DNA of 64,000 bases from JASBTN01 sp965228805 (GCF_965228805.1 NZ_CBDDIE010000003.1:868001-932000); one strand, 5' to 3'. Shown: positions 52,639 to 62,150, counted from the first letter of the stretch. The notes: generated from the sequence alone by a model not told the origin. A program made the numbers and translations.

Positions 52639-54573
52639 TCACGAAGCGATCGCCAGCCCCTCTTCGCCATTGCTGCCCGGCAGTCGGAACCGGGCACCGT
52701 CCTGTTCAAGCCCGCGCGCCTGCTCGTCGAGCATGTTAACCGCGGCACTGGTTTCTTCGAACATGGCGGCATTCTGCTGCGTGACCTGATCCAGCCGGTT
52801 CACCGCTGTCGTGATCTCGGACAGGCTGTCGGCTTGCTGACCAGAAGCCTCAGCAATCGCACCGACCAAACCGTTCAGCTTGTCGATCAGTTCCTCAATT
52901 TCCTCCAGAGACTTTCCGGAGGCATTGACCAGCTCAACCCCGGCGTCCACCTGTTCACCCGATGTCGAGATCAGCCCGGCGATCTCATGCGCCGCATCTG
53001 AGGACCGCTGCGCCAGGGCACGCACTTCGGAGGCAACCACCGCAAAGCCGCGCCCGGCCTCACCTGCACGCGCCGCTTCGACCCCGGCATTCAGCGCCAG
53101 AAGGTTGGTCTGGAAAGCGATCTCGTCAATTACACTGGTGATCTTCGACACCCGGCGCGAACTGTCCGAAATCTCGGTCATGGCCGAAATGGTGCGGCTG
53201 ACCACATCCCGCCCGGCGGCGGTGCTGGTCAGGGTATTCTTGACCGCAGCGCGCGCCTCATTCGCGCCTTCGACGGTATTCTCGACCGTGGCGGAAAGCT
53301 CGGTAATGGCGGCGGCGGTTTCTTCCAGGGACGACGCCTGACCTTCGGTCCGTTGGCTCAACTCCATGGCCGCCACATTCAGATTCTGGGCCTCGCCCTT
53401 GATCACGGCCGAACCTTCCACAATCGAGCCGATCAGATCGGCAATGGTGCGCGCAGCAGTATTGAAGTCCTGTCGCAACCCCTCGTAAGCCTCGGGAAAG
53501 GTTTCAGAGATATGGACGTCCAGATCCCCGACTGACATCGCCTCAAGGGCTGCGGCCAAGGTGTCGGTCACCCGCTGCTGCTCGGCCCGCGCGGCTTCGC
53601 GCTCCGCTTCGATCTGGGCACGTTCAGCCTCACGTTCGGCCTGCAGGCGCGCGTCTTCTTGCAGCCGCTCCCTTTCGGCCCGCGCCTCGGCCTCCTGCAA
53701 GGCCATTTCCTTTTCCAGCGCCTTTTCGCGCTCTCGCAACACTTCGGCATCCCGCGCCGCCTGTTCCTGTTCCAACCGCCGACGTTCCACCAACCCTTCG
53801 CGGAACACCTCGATGGATCGCGCCATTTGCCCGATTTCACCACCCGATGCCACATGCGGCACCGGCGTTTCAGTGTCTTGCGCGCGCATCCCTTTCATAC
53901 GCTCGATCAACGCACCGATTGGACCGGTCACGCTGCGCACCAGGAAGGCCGAGGGGATGATCAGCAACAACAGCATCACCGCCAGCGCCCCAAAGGACAC
54001 GTACCGAAGATGGGCCAGATCGGCGCGGATGTCGGAAACATAGGCCCCCGATCCGACAATCCAGCCCCAGGGTTCGAAATGCATCACATAACCAAGCTTG
54101 GTCTCGGCAATGTCTGAGCCCGGCTTGAAAAACTCGTACTCGACCATGCCACGCCCATTGTCGACGGCCATATCCCTGAGCGCCACATAGAGCGCGAGCC
54201 CATTGGCATCCTTGTAGCCGGACTGGTTCGTCCCCACGAGGTCCGGCTTCGCACCATGGGACAGGATCGTCATCTCTTCATCAATGGTAAAGAAATAACC
54301 CGACGTGCCGAATCGCAGGCTGGCCAGATGCTCCTTGGCCATTTCCTGCGCCTCCTCCAGGGCCAGGCGCCCGGCATCAACATCGTGCTGTAAGGCGTGA
54401 AGCTCCCCCAACCCGGTTTCGACCACGTCAGACAAGTGCTGTTCCCGCATCTCGTAGGCGTTGACAACCGCCTGAGAGAGGAGGAACTGCGTCAATAAGG
54501 CAGTCAGCAGGACGGCAAGCGCCACCACCGCATAAATGCGGGTGGAGAGGCGTTGATACAGGGTCATCAACAT
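52639..54573 (-). CDS. Methyl-accepting chemotaxis protein with a periplasmic Cache domain
   Basis: A 644-residue chemoreceptor. Helix TM1 (13-35), a single Cache (sCache_2-like) domain (about 40-190, with FGTSGYFFTIDEEMTIL and WGWIVGSGAYVSDI), TM2 (about 192-215) and a HAMP domain come first. A long charged coiled coil (REREKALEKEMALQEAEARA region) and a second HAMP-like segment follow. The signalling hairpin has the tip VIDEIAFQTNLLALNAGVEAARAG. No C-terminal CheR pentapeptide is visible. Cache domains of this type often sense small organic acids. AAGGAAAC precedes the ATG. It interrupts the usual rnc-era order. Confidence 0.93.
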   Translation of the reverse strand: MLMTLYQRLSTRIYAVVALAVLLTALLTQFLLSQAVVNAYEMREQHLSDVVETGLGELHALQHDVDAGRLALEEAQEMAKEHLASLRFGTSGYFFTIDEEMTILSHGAKPDLVGTNQSGYKDANGLALYVALRDMAVDNGRGMVEYEFFKPGSDIAETKLGYVMHFEPWGWIVGSGAYVSDIRADLAHLRYVSFGALAVMLLLLIIPSAFLVRSVTGPIGALIERMKGMRAQDTETPVPHVASGGEIGQMARSIEVFREGLVERRRLEQEQAARDAEVLREREKALEKEMALQEAEARAERERLQEDARLQAEREAERAQIEAEREAARAEQQRVTDTLAAALEAMSVGDLDVHISETFPEAYEGLRQDFNTAARTIADLIGSIVEGSAVIKGEAQNLNVAAMELSQRTEGQASSLEETAAAITELSATVENTVEGANEARAAVKNTLTSTAAGRDVVSRTISAMTEISDSSRRVSKITSVIDEIAFQTNLLALNAGVEAARAGEAGRGFAVVASEVRALAQRSSDAAHEIAGLISTSGEQVDAGVELVNASGKSLEEIEELIDKLNGLVGAIAEASGQQADSLSEITTAVNRLDQVTQQNAAMFEETSAAVNMLDEQARGLEQDGARFRLPGSNGEEGLAIAS

Positions 54574-54777
54574 GTTGTTTCCTTATTGGTGGTGCGCGCG
54601 TTCACTCTTTCCACTAAGGGGAATGTCTCAAGAATGCGTAAAAAAGCGGCAGAGCTGTCGTATTTCACCCGATAAGGGAGTTGATCCACAGCATTCTCGC
54701 AGAACGTGCTCGACGTGACGCACTGGCCCCCCGCGCCGGAATGCGATACACCCCGAAACCGCAACAAAGGACATGCC

Positions 54778-55686
54778 ATGACCCAACGTGCCGGTTTCGT
54801 CGCCTTGATCGGAGAGCCCAATGCAGGCAAATCGACCCTGACCAATCACATGGTGGGGGCGAAGGTTTCGATTGTCACCCACAAGGTGCAGACCACCCGC
54901 GCACGCATTCGCGGCGTGGCACTGGAGGGCGACAGCCAGATCGTCTTCGTCGACACGCCCGGCCTGTTCCAGCCGCGCCGCCGTCTGGATCGCGCCATGG
55001 TCGCCGCCGCCTGGGGCGGGGCCGCAGATGCCGACATCATCGTCCTGCTGATCGAGGCCCATCGCGGCGTAACGGACGGGGTGAAACGCATCCTCGACGG
55101 GCTGGAGGAAATCGGTCGTGGTCGCCAGATCGCGCTCGCCATCAACAAGATCGACCGGGTTCAGGCCGAAGACCTGCTGGCCCTGACCAAGGACATGAAC
55201 GAGCGGTTCAACTTCATCGAAACCTTCATGATCTCGGCCGAGAAGGGCCATGGCGTGGACGACCTGCGCAAATGGCTGGCCGAGCGCATGCCGGAAGGTC
55301 CCTGGCTCTATCCCGAGGACCAGATCGCCGACCTGCCCCTGCGCATGATCGCCGCCGAGATGACACGCGAGAAACTGACCCTGCGCCTGCATCAGGAACT
55401 GCCCTACCAGCTGACCGTCGAGACCGAAAGCTGGGAGGAACGCAAGGACGGCTCGGCCCGGGTTGAACAGATCATCTATGTCATGCGCGACGGCCACAAG
55501 GGCATCGTCTTGGGCAAGAAGGGCGAGACGATCAAGGCGGTTTCGCAAAGCGCCCGCGCCGAGCTGGAAGAGTTCCTGGGCCGCAAAATCCACCTGTTCC
55601 TGCAGGTCAAGGTGCGCCCGAACTGGCTGGAAGAAAAAGAGCGCTATTCGGAAATGGGTCTGGATTTCCGGGACGGCAACACGTGA
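54778..55686 (+). CDS. era: GTPase Era
   Basis: A 302-residue GTPase: P-loop GEPNAGKS (12-19), FVDTPGLF and INKID, followed by the C-terminal KH domain (LTLRLHQELPYQLTVETESWEE ... GHKGIVLGKKGETIK). Era binds the 3' end of 16S rRNA and helps 30S maturation. It has its own upstream region because the chemoreceptor is divergent. The next gene overlaps its stop as GTGA. Confidence 0.95.
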   Translation: MTQRAGFVALIGEPNAGKSTLTNHMVGAKVSIVTHKVQTTRARIRGVALEGDSQIVFVDTPGLFQPRRRLDRAMVAAAWGGAADADIIVLLIEAHRGVTDGVKRILDGLEEIGRGRQIALAINKIDRVQAEDLLALTKDMNERFNFIETFMISAEKGHGVDDLRKWLAERMPEGPWLYPEDQIADLPLRMIAAEMTREKLTLRLHQELPYQLTVETESWEERKDGSARVEQIIYVMRDGHKGIVLGKKGETIKAVSQSARAELEEFLGRKIHLFLQVKVRPNWLEEKERYSEMGLDFRDGNT

Positions 55687-56015
55687 CACGGCTGACGGCG
55701 GATGTCTGGGTCTCGGCCTATCTGACCCGCCTACGGCTGCAGGACATTCCGGCCTTTGTCGTAAAGAAGGGCGACCTGACCGCGGGCGCCGTGCTGGTCA
55801 AGCTGAACACGCTGGACGGCCAGGCCACGGCCTATCAACGCAGCTTTGACCTGATGAGCGGCGAACGCACCTGGGTGGTGCTGTCGGAAGGCGAGGAACG
55901 CTCTGTGGACGAGGCCCTGGCCCGCCAACGCAGTTTCGACCCGGACCTCTGGGTGATCGAGGTCGAGGACCGCGCAGGGCGGCACCTGCTGGACGAGCCG
56001 GGGCTGGCGGACTGA
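55683..56015 (+). CDS. DUF1491 family protein
   Basis: A 110-residue soluble protein with the DUF1491 pattern: TADVWVSAYLTRLRLQDIPAFVVKKGDLTAGAVLVKL, GERTWVVLSEGEE, and DPDLWVIEVEDRAGRHLL near the C-terminus. The function is unknown, but the gene is often kept between era and recO in related genomes (from family knowledge). It starts at a GTG overlapping the era stop. Confidence 0.85.
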   Translation: MTRLTADVWVSAYLTRLRLQDIPAFVVKKGDLTAGAVLVKLNTLDGQATAYQRSFDLMSGERTWVVLSEGEERSVDEALARQRSFDPDLWVIEVEDRAGRHLLDEPGLAD

Positions 56016-56023
56016 CCTTTCCC

Positions 56024-56044
56024 GTCCCGGACTTGACCCGGGAC
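56024..56044. repeat. Dispersed inverted repeat (GTCCCGG type)
   Basis: GTCCCGG (56024-56030) and CCGGGAC (56038-56044) with spacer ACTTGAC lie between DUF1491 and recO. Closely similar elements are common in intergenic DNA of Alphaproteobacteria. Only one copy was seen in the window. Confidence 0.55.
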
Positions 56045-56089
56045 CTCCTCTCCCCTTGACCCACCCCCACGAGACGGCACAGTACCCCT

Positions 56090-56815
56090 ATGGACTGGCG
56101 GGATCAGGGCGCCCTACTGAGCGCGCGCAAACATGGTGAGACCTCGGCGATTATCGAGGTCTTCACGGCCGAACATGGCCGCCACGCCGGCGTGGTGCGC
56201 GGCGGTGTCAGCCGCAAGATCGCGCCGATCCTGCAACCCGGCGCGCAGCTGGACGTGGCCTGGCGGGCCCGGCTGGAAGAACATATCGGCAGCTTTACCG
56301 TCGAACCGGTGAAAAGCCGCGCCGCCGTGCTGTCGGATCGCACCGCGTTGGCCGGGCTGAACGCGATCTGCGCGCTGTTGGTCTTTGCCCTGCCCGAACG
56401 TGAACCCCACCCGGTGCTTTACACCCGCACCCAAGCCATGCTGGACCTTCTGTCCACCAACGAGGCCTGGCCGCTGGCCTATCTGAAATGGGAGCTGGCA
56501 CTGCTGGAGGAACTCGGCTTCGGCCTCGACCTGTCGGAATGCGCGGTGACCGGGGTGCGCGAGGACCTGGCTTATGTCTCACCGAAGTCCGGCCGCGCGG
56601 TCAGTGCGGAAGGCGCGGGTGACTGGGCCGACCGGCTGCTACCCCTACCCCCCGAACTGCTGGGCGTGGGCAGCGGCGACCTGACCGGCGTGCTGCAAGG
56701 GCTTGTGACCACCGGCCACTTCCTTGTCACCCGACTTGCCCATAGTCTGCATGACAAGCCCCTGCCCGAAGCCCGGGCACGGCTGATGGATCGATTGAAG
56801 AGGGAGGCCGCATGA
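56090..56815 (+). CDS. recO: DNA repair protein RecO
   Basis: A 241-residue RecO: an N-terminal OB fold (WRDQGALLSARKHGETSAIIEVFTAEHGRHAGVVRGG) is followed by the helical C-terminal domain. It helps load RecA on SSB-coated DNA in the RecF pathway. The zinc-finger Cys of some RecO proteins are not evident; only Cys residues in the C-terminal domain's start and ECAVTG were noticed. The next gene starts within its stop (ATGA). Confidence 0.92.
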   Translation: MDWRDQGALLSARKHGETSAIIEVFTAEHGRHAGVVRGGVSRKIAPILQPGAQLDVAWRARLEEHIGSFTVEPVKSRAAVLSDRTALAGLNAICALLVFALPEREPHPVLYTRTQAMLDLLSTNEAWPLAYLKWELALLEELGFGLDLSECAVTGVREDLAYVSPKSGRAVSAEGAGDWADRLLPLPPELLGVGSGDLTGVLQGLVTTGHFLVTRLAHSLHDKPLPEARARLMDRLKREAA

Positions 56816-57477
56816 AAAGCTTTGCCGAGATGCGCGAGATGGCCGTGGCCCGCAAGGGCGAGGAATTCCTGGCCGCCCATATGCCCACCGCACCCGCCGT
56901 GCCCCTGCGCGACCAGACGGATGACCGCGTGCTGGCGACCTTTGCCCGCGGCGTGTTCCAGGCCGGGTTCAGCTGGAAGGTCATAGACGCCAAATGGCCC
57001 GGGTTCGAGACCGCCTTTCACGGCTTCGACGTGGGGCGCAACGCCTTCATGTCGGACGAGGACCTCGACAACGACCTGCGCAACACGGACATCGTGCGCC
57101 ACGCAGGCAAGATCCTGTCGGTGCGCGACAACGCCATCTTCCTGTCCGACCTCGCCCGTGAACATGGCTCGGCGGCGGGCCACCTGGGCAACTGGCCGCG
57201 CGAGGATGCGGTGGGGCTGTTCGCGCTCTTGAAGAAACGCGGCGCGCGGCTGGGCGGCATGACCGGGCCCTATGCGCTGCGCGCGCTCGGTTACGACAAC
57301 TTCATCCTGTCGAAATCCGTGGTCGCCGCGCTGAACCTGGCGGGCGTGATCGACGGGGCGGCCACCTCGAAAAAGGCGCAGACGGCGGCGCAAGAGGCGT
57401 TCAATGCCTGGGCCGAGGAAAGCGGCGAGAGCCACGCGGTGATCAGCCGGGTGCTGGCCTACGCGGTGCCGGACTAG
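56812..57477 (+). CDS. DNA-3-methyladenine glycosylase I (Tag)-like protein
   Basis: A 221-residue protein with the Tag fold signature FARGVFQAGFSWKVIDAKWPGFETAFHGFD (given in part) and RNTDIVRHAGKI. The helix-hairpin-helix core is present. The N-terminal Cys of the E. coli Tag zinc snap are missing, and the whole product contains no Cys at all. It probably removes or at least binds damaged purines, but activity may differ. It is coupled to recO by ATGA, consistent with a repair role. Its stop codon overlaps that of the convergent membrane-protein gene. Confidence 0.8.
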   Translation: MKSFAEMREMAVARKGEEFLAAHMPTAPAVPLRDQTDDRVLATFARGVFQAGFSWKVIDAKWPGFETAFHGFDVGRNAFMSDEDLDNDLRNTDIVRHAGKILSVRDNAIFLSDLAREHGSAAGHLGNWPREDAVGLFALLKKRGARLGGMTGPYALRALGYDNFILSKSVVAALNLAGVIDGAATSKKAQTAAQEAFNAWAEESGESHAVISRVLAYAVPD

Positions 57478-58142
57478 CCCCGGCGTGGGTCCAACAGGCG
57501 CATCATCATGCGCAACTTCGGATCATTCTTCGCCAGCCGCGCCAGCAACTGGCGATAACCTGCATATTGCGCGGGCACTTTCAGTTGGCCGTGCTCGCCA
57601 AAATCAAGCTTTACCCCGCCTGCAATCGTCTTGCCGAGAGGCTCCGTGCCTCTCAATGCCGAGAACGGAAATGCCCGCCCACGCCGCAACAGGCCCGACC
57701 GCGTGATCTCGGTCGCGCCAACGGACAGGCGGGTGAAAGACATATACAGGATCAGCAGCCCGATCAGACTGAGCCCGCACATGATGGTAAACACCGCCCA
57801 ATCCTTTGGCGTGACCTCGGCGGATGGCAGCACGACCAGTGCGTAGAACGCGGCTCCGCTACCGAAGAAGGCAAGTATCGCCAGAACTGTCACAAGGCTC
57901 TGCGAAGGCCGCATGACCAGAACGTCCACCTGTCCGATCCCGGTCTCATGCGGCATCTGACCGGGGGTGGCATCCTCGGTCCAACCAGCTCGCGTCTGCG
58001 CCATCGCGCGCCGCTCAGCCCCGCCGATCACCCGCCATTTCCACCAGATCAGCGGCAGAAACACGGCCATCAGACCAAAAAACAGGACCGGTTCTTCGCT
58101 GGCAAAGGCCCAAACGCCCTTTAGGTCTTCAATAATCGTCAT
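57474..58142 (-). CDS. Membrane protein of unknown function
   Basis: A 222-residue protein with three hydrophobic segments: near 17-33 (VLFFGLMAVFLPLIWW), near 85-105 (ILAFFGSGAAFYALVVL) and near 117-135 (IMCGLSLIGLLILYM). A soluble C-terminal part follows, with SGLLRRGRAFPFSALRG and GEHGQLKVPAQYAGYRQLLARL. The last part is like a PH-type or photosystem-assembly-like fold, but no family is certain. It is convergent with the Tag-like gene (overlapping stops) and divergent from ubiE. Confidence 0.75.
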   Translation of the reverse strand: MTIIEDLKGVWAFASEEPVLFFGLMAVFLPLIWWKWRVIGGAERRAMAQTRAGWTEDATPGQMPHETGIGQVDVLVMRPSQSLVTVLAILAFFGSGAAFYALVVLPSAEVTPKDWAVFTIMCGLSLIGLLILYMSFTRLSVGATEITRSGLLRRGRAFPFSALRGTEPLGKTIAGGVKLDFGEHGQLKVPAQYAGYRQLLARLAKNDPKLRMMMRLLDPRRG

Positions 58143-58239
58143 ATCTATGGTTCCTGTCACGCCAATACCGGGCAAGGATGACGCATATACGCCACTGTCC
58201 AGCCACGGTATACAGGTCGAAAAAATCGGGAACCTCAAG

Positions 58240-58989
58240 ATGTCCGGCGAAGATAAAACCACCCATTTCGGTTTCCAGACCGTGCCCGAGTCGGAAAAGG
58301 CCGGCAAGGTGCATGGGGTCTTTACCAATGTGGCCTCGAAATACGACATCATGAACGATGTCATGTCGGTCGGCATTCACCGCATCTGGAAAGAGGCGAT
58401 GATGGACTGGCTTGCCCCGCGCAATGGCCAACGCCTGCTGGACGTGGCGGGCGGCACCGGGGACGTGTCCTTCAAGTTCCTTGGCCGCGCGCCGGAGGCT
58501 TCTGCAGTGGTCTGCGACATGACCGAAAGCATGTTGGTCGAGGGGCGCAAACGCGCCGAAGCGGGACAGAAGGCCGACAAGCTCGACTGGGTCGTGGGCG
58601 ACGCCATGGCGCTGCCGTTCGAGGACAACAGCTTCGACCGCTACACGATCAGCTTCGGCATCCGCAACGTGACCCGCATTCCCGACGCCCTGGCCGAGGC
58701 CCACCGCGTGCTGCGCCCCGGTGGCCGCCTGATGGTGCTGGAGTTCAGCCAGCTGCCCAATGACGGCATGCAGAAGCTTTATGACCTCTATTCCTTCAAC
58801 ATCATTCCGAAGATGGGCAAGGTGATCGCGGATGATGCGGACAGCTACCAGTATCTGGTTGAAAGCATTCGCAAATTCCCGGATCAGGAAACCTTCGCGA
58901 CCATGATCCGCACCGCCGGGTTCGAGAACGTGAAATACCGCAACCTGTCGATGGGCATTGCCGCGCTGCATTCGGGCTGGAAGATCTGA
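58240..58989 (+). CDS. ubiE: Ubiquinone/menaquinone biosynthesis C-methyltransferase UbiE
   Basis: A 249-residue methyltransferase with VHGVFTNVASKYDIMNDVMSVGIHRIWK, SAM motif LLDVAGGTGDVSFKF, the motif FDRYTISFGIRNV and GGRLMVLEFSQ, as in UbiE/COQ5. It methylates the C2 position in ubiquinone synthesis. ubiB starts one base after its stop, so the two quinone genes form an operon. Confidence 0.95.
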   Translation: MSGEDKTTHFGFQTVPESEKAGKVHGVFTNVASKYDIMNDVMSVGIHRIWKEAMMDWLAPRNGQRLLDVAGGTGDVSFKFLGRAPEASAVVCDMTESMLVEGRKRAEAGQKADKLDWVVGDAMALPFEDNSFDRYTISFGIRNVTRIPDALAEAHRVLRPGGRLMVLEFSQLPNDGMQKLYDLYSFNIIPKMGKVIADDADSYQYLVESIRKFPDQETFATMIRTAGFENVKYRNLSMGIAALHSGWKI

Positions 58990-58990
58990 G

Positions 58991-60520
58991 ATGAAGGGTC
59001 CGCACAATATCTGGCGCCTGATCCGCACCGGCGCCACCTTTCAGCGCACCGGCGCCATGGGCGTGGTCCTGGACGCGCTGGACGCCCCGCCGCAGCTACG
59101 CCTGGCCGCCCGCATCATCGGATTTCCCTTTGCCTGGCTCGGCAAGAAGGGTGACCCGGACCTGCCGCCGGTGACCCGCGCCATTACCGCGCTGGGACCC
59201 GCCTACATCAAGTTCGGTCAGATCCTGTCGACACGGCCCGACGTGGTCGGCGCCGAGCTGGCCGATCAGCTGCAATACCTGCAGGACAAGCTACCGCCCT
59301 TCCCCACGGATGTGGCGCGCAAGATGATCGAGGAAGAGCTCGGCCGCCCGGTCGACGAGATGTTCACCGAGTTCTCGGAACCCGTCGCCGCCGCCTCCAT
59401 CGCGCAGGTACACCGCGCGCGCCTGGCCGTGGACGGGTCCGAAGTGGCCGTGAAAGTGCTGCGCCCCAAGATCGAACGCGCCTTCCGTACTGACCTCGAC
59501 GCCTTCCATTTCTCGGCCGCAGTGATCGAATTCCTGCTGCCCCAGACCCGCCGCCTGCGCCCGCAGGACGTGGTCGCGCATTTCGAAAGCGTGGTCATGG
59601 GCGAGCTGGACCTGCGGCTGGAAAGCGCCTCGGCCAGTGAATTTGCCGAGAACACCCAGGGTGATGAAGGCTTCGTCGTGCCCCAGGTACGCTGGGGTCA
59701 TTCCGGCAAGACGGTAATGACGCTGGGCTGGGGCGAAGGCATCCCGGCCAACAAGCTTGATGACATCCGTGCCTCGGGCTTGGACATGGACCGGCTGGGC
59801 GAACGCGTGCTGCAGCTGTTCCTGTCCCACGCCTTGCGCGACGGGCTGTTTCACGGCGACATGCACCAGGGCAACCTGAAATTCGCCCCGAACGGCGATA
59901 TCATCGCGCTTGATTTCGGCATCATGGGCCGGATCGACGAATACACCCGACGGGTCTATGCGGAAATCCTCTATGGTTTCATCATGCGTGACTACACCCG
60001 CGTGGCCGAGGTGCATTTCGAGGCCGGCTACGTGCCCGCCGACCGCGATGTCGAGGAATTCGCGCGTGCCCTGCGCGCCGTGGGCGAGCCGATCTTCGGC
60101 ATGGATGCGACGCAGATTTCGATGGGGCGCCTGCTGAACTATCTGTTTGAAGTGACCGAGAAATTCGGCATGGAGACGCGAACCGAATTGATCCTGCTTC
60201 AGCGCACCATGGTGGTGGTCGAAGGGGTCGCGCGGTCTCTGAACCCGCATATCAACATCTGGCAGGTCGCCAAGCCGGTGGTGGAAAGCTACATCACCAA
60301 CTCGATCGGGCCGAAGGCTTTGCTGACGGACCTGGCGAAGACCGCGCGCGTGCTGGCCCGGTTCGGCCCGCGCCTGCCTGCCCTGGCCGAGGCCGCGCTG
60401 ATCGCACAATCCATGCCCGAGCCCGAACCCGACCGGGCCCGCCCGCTGCGTGCCATGGCTTACGTGGCCCTGGGCGGCGGGCTGTCGCTGGCGGCGGTCT
60501 GGATCTCAACCCTGCTCTGA
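58991..60520 (+). CDS. ubiB: UbiB family atypical kinase (ubiquinone biosynthesis)
   Basis: A 509-residue UbiB: LGPAYIKFGQILSTRPD is the family KxGQ motif, PVAAASIAQVHRA the Ala-rich nucleotide loop, FHGDMHQGN and IALDFGIMG the catalytic loop and metal site. A C-terminal hydrophobic segment (about 490-507) anchors it. UbiB is an ATPase needed for coenzyme Q synthesis and thought to extract lipid precursors from the membrane. Its last 15 bases overlap the convergent kinase-like gene. Confidence 0.95.
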   Translation: MKGPHNIWRLIRTGATFQRTGAMGVVLDALDAPPQLRLAARIIGFPFAWLGKKGDPDLPPVTRAITALGPAYIKFGQILSTRPDVVGAELADQLQYLQDKLPPFPTDVARKMIEEELGRPVDEMFTEFSEPVAAASIAQVHRARLAVDGSEVAVKVLRPKIERAFRTDLDAFHFSAAVIEFLLPQTRRLRPQDVVAHFESVVMGELDLRLESASASEFAENTQGDEGFVVPQVRWGHSGKTVMTLGWGEGIPANKLDDIRASGLDMDRLGERVLQLFLSHALRDGLFHGDMHQGNLKFAPNGDIIALDFGIMGRIDEYTRRVYAEILYGFIMRDYTRVAEVHFEAGYVPADRDVEEFARALRAVGEPIFGMDATQISMGRLLNYLFEVTEKFGMETRTELILLQRTMVVVEGVARSLNPHINIWQVAKPVVESYITNSIGPKALLTDLAKTARVLARFGPRLPALAEAALIAQSMPEPEPDRARPLRAMAYVALGGGLSLAAVWISTLL

Positions 60521-61387
60521 GGCGGCCAGCTCCAACGGCATGGCGGGCGCATAGGCCGCATCGCCGTGATGCGCCTTCCACAGGCAATAGGCGGCCATGC
60601 GCCAGTGAAACAGCGGCGCGAGCGCCCGGTAGCGCCGGGCGAGCTGCGGGTCGCCATAGGCCTCCAGGAAAGCCGTCACCTGGTCCGCCGACAGCGGCGC
60701 GTTTCCATTCACCCTCTGCATGGCGGGCGAGAGGAACAGCGCCAGGTCCAGGCAGGGATCACCAATCGCCGGACATTGCCAGTCGATCAAGGTCAGCTGG
60801 TCGCCCCCTTGCAGGATGTTGCCGGGGATCGGATCACCGTGCAGAAACGCCGCGCCCTGCAAAGCGGCATGGGCGGTGGGCGCAGGGGGAAGCGCGCCCA
60901 TCGCACCAATCTGCGCCAACATCGCGCGCCCCTGTTCGATCAGCCCGGTGGCGTCCGGCAAGGCCCGCGGAAGGGCACGGGGCGGCGGGGCATCATGCAA
61001 CTGCCTGAGCAGGCGGGCCACAGCGGTTGGATCGGTGGCCCACGGCTGACCGGATACATGACGATAGAGCAGACTGTCCCCCAGCGCGGTGCGCGACGAG
61101 GCCACCGGCTCCGGCGCAATGCCCTGGCCGGACAACACCCTCAGCGCGGCCCATTCGGCCGCCGGATCATTGGCAAAGAGCGGCGTGGCCGCATCCGGCA
61201 GGAAAAGCTTGCAGACCAGCGGGTCTGCATCCCCATCTATGCGCCAGATCGGGTTGGTGCGGCCGCCGGACAGGGGGGTCCAGACCGCATCGGCCGTGAC
61301 GCGACCTGCCACCTGCCAATGGCGTTTCAGTGCGGCGGGCGCTTCGGCCGACGGGCCGGGAAGGTCATGGGATCGGGTGTCAGGCAC
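60506..61387 (-). CDS. Aminoglycoside/choline kinase-like phosphotransferase
   Basis: A 293-residue protein of the APH/choline kinase fold: ISGGRTNPIWRI-like N-lobe turn (LSGGRTNPIWRID), then FLHGDPIPGNIL (catalytic Asp) and LTLIDWQCPAIGDPCLDLALFL (metal-binding Asp). The short C-terminal helical part resembles thiamine kinase-like and choline kinase-like enzymes; the substrate is not clear. It starts at a GTG (61387) with AGGAT upstream. It is convergent with ubiB. Confidence 0.82.
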   Translation of the reverse strand: MPDTRSHDLPGPSAEAPAALKRHWQVAGRVTADAVWTPLSGGRTNPIWRIDGDADPLVCKLFLPDAATPLFANDPAAEWAALRVLSGQGIAPEPVASSRTALGDSLLYRHVSGQPWATDPTAVARLLRQLHDAPPPRALPRALPDATGLIEQGRAMLAQIGAMGALPPAPTAHAALQGAAFLHGDPIPGNILQGGDQLTLIDWQCPAIGDPCLDLALFLSPAMQRVNGNAPLSADQVTAFLEAYGDPQLARRYRALAPLFHWRMAAYCLWKAHHGDAAYAPAMPLELAASEQG

Positions 61388-61462
61388 GGGCGCATCCTGC
61401 GGGTTGAGCGTCGCGCCACGCTACGCGGCTCACTCCGGCGACACAAGCGCCCGACCGCGACC

Positions 61463-62140
61463 TCAGACCGGATCACGTAGCGCGGTGATGTCATCCGCAT
61501 CCACCCGCGCACCGCCTTCCAGCACCAGGTACATGGAGCTGCCTTCGGTCTGGATCTCGGCCACCCGCGCGTAGCTTTCCATCGTGTCGGTGGAGATATG
61601 CACACCGTTGCCATAGGTCTCCAGTTCAAATTTGTAGACCCCTTCAGGCAGCGGATCGCCATCTTCGTCCACACCGGCCCAGGTGATCGGCTCGTCCGAG
61701 ACGGGAACGCTCGTGCGGCTGACCACGGCGCCGGTCGAGTCTGTCACCACCAGATAGGCAAGGTCCGCCGCTGCCGGCGGCTTCGCGTTCAACTCGATCG
61801 GGCTGCCGTCGAAATGCACTGGGGCGGCCACCCGCGCCTCTTTGCCGACCCAGCTAGCGAGGTCCGCCATGCCCATCACGCCCAATTGCCCGGCCAGGTC
61901 CTTGAGCAAATCATTGGTCTGCACCTGCTGCTCAACCCCGGAGAACGTTGCCAGCTGCACCGCATAGTCGGTCGATTCAACCGGGTTGAGCGGATCTTGG
62001 TTTTCCAGCTGAGCGGTCAGCATGGTCAGAAAGGTCTCGAAATCCGAGGTGATCATCGAGGCATCGTTCTGCGTTTGGGTCTGGGATTGACCCGTTGCGC
62101 CGCCGAAACCAGCGACAGATGAATTGGAGGTCACGTCCAT
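61463..62140 (-). CDS. flgD: Flagellar hook-capping protein FlgD
   Basis: A 225-residue FlgD. The N-terminal region has DFETFLTMLTAQLENQDPLNPVESTDYAVQLATFSGVEQQVQTN (family FlgD_N, only part quoted), followed by tudor/FLG_D-like domains with VVTDSTGAVVSR and EGVYKFELETYGNG. It caps the growing hook and allows FlgE assembly. GGAGAG precedes ATG 62140. It lies ten bases downstream of fliK on the same strand. Confidence 0.94.
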   Translation of the reverse strand: MDVTSNSSVAGFGGATGQSQTQTQNDASMITSDFETFLTMLTAQLENQDPLNPVESTDYAVQLATFSGVEQQVQTNDLLKDLAGQLGVMGMADLASWVGKEARVAAPVHFDGSPIELNAKPPAAADLAYLVVTDSTGAVVSRTSVPVSDEPITWAGVDEDGDPLPEGVYKFELETYGNGVHISTDTMESYARVAEIQTEGSSMYLVLEGGARVDADDITALRDPV

Positions 62141-62150
62141 GTTTCTCTCC

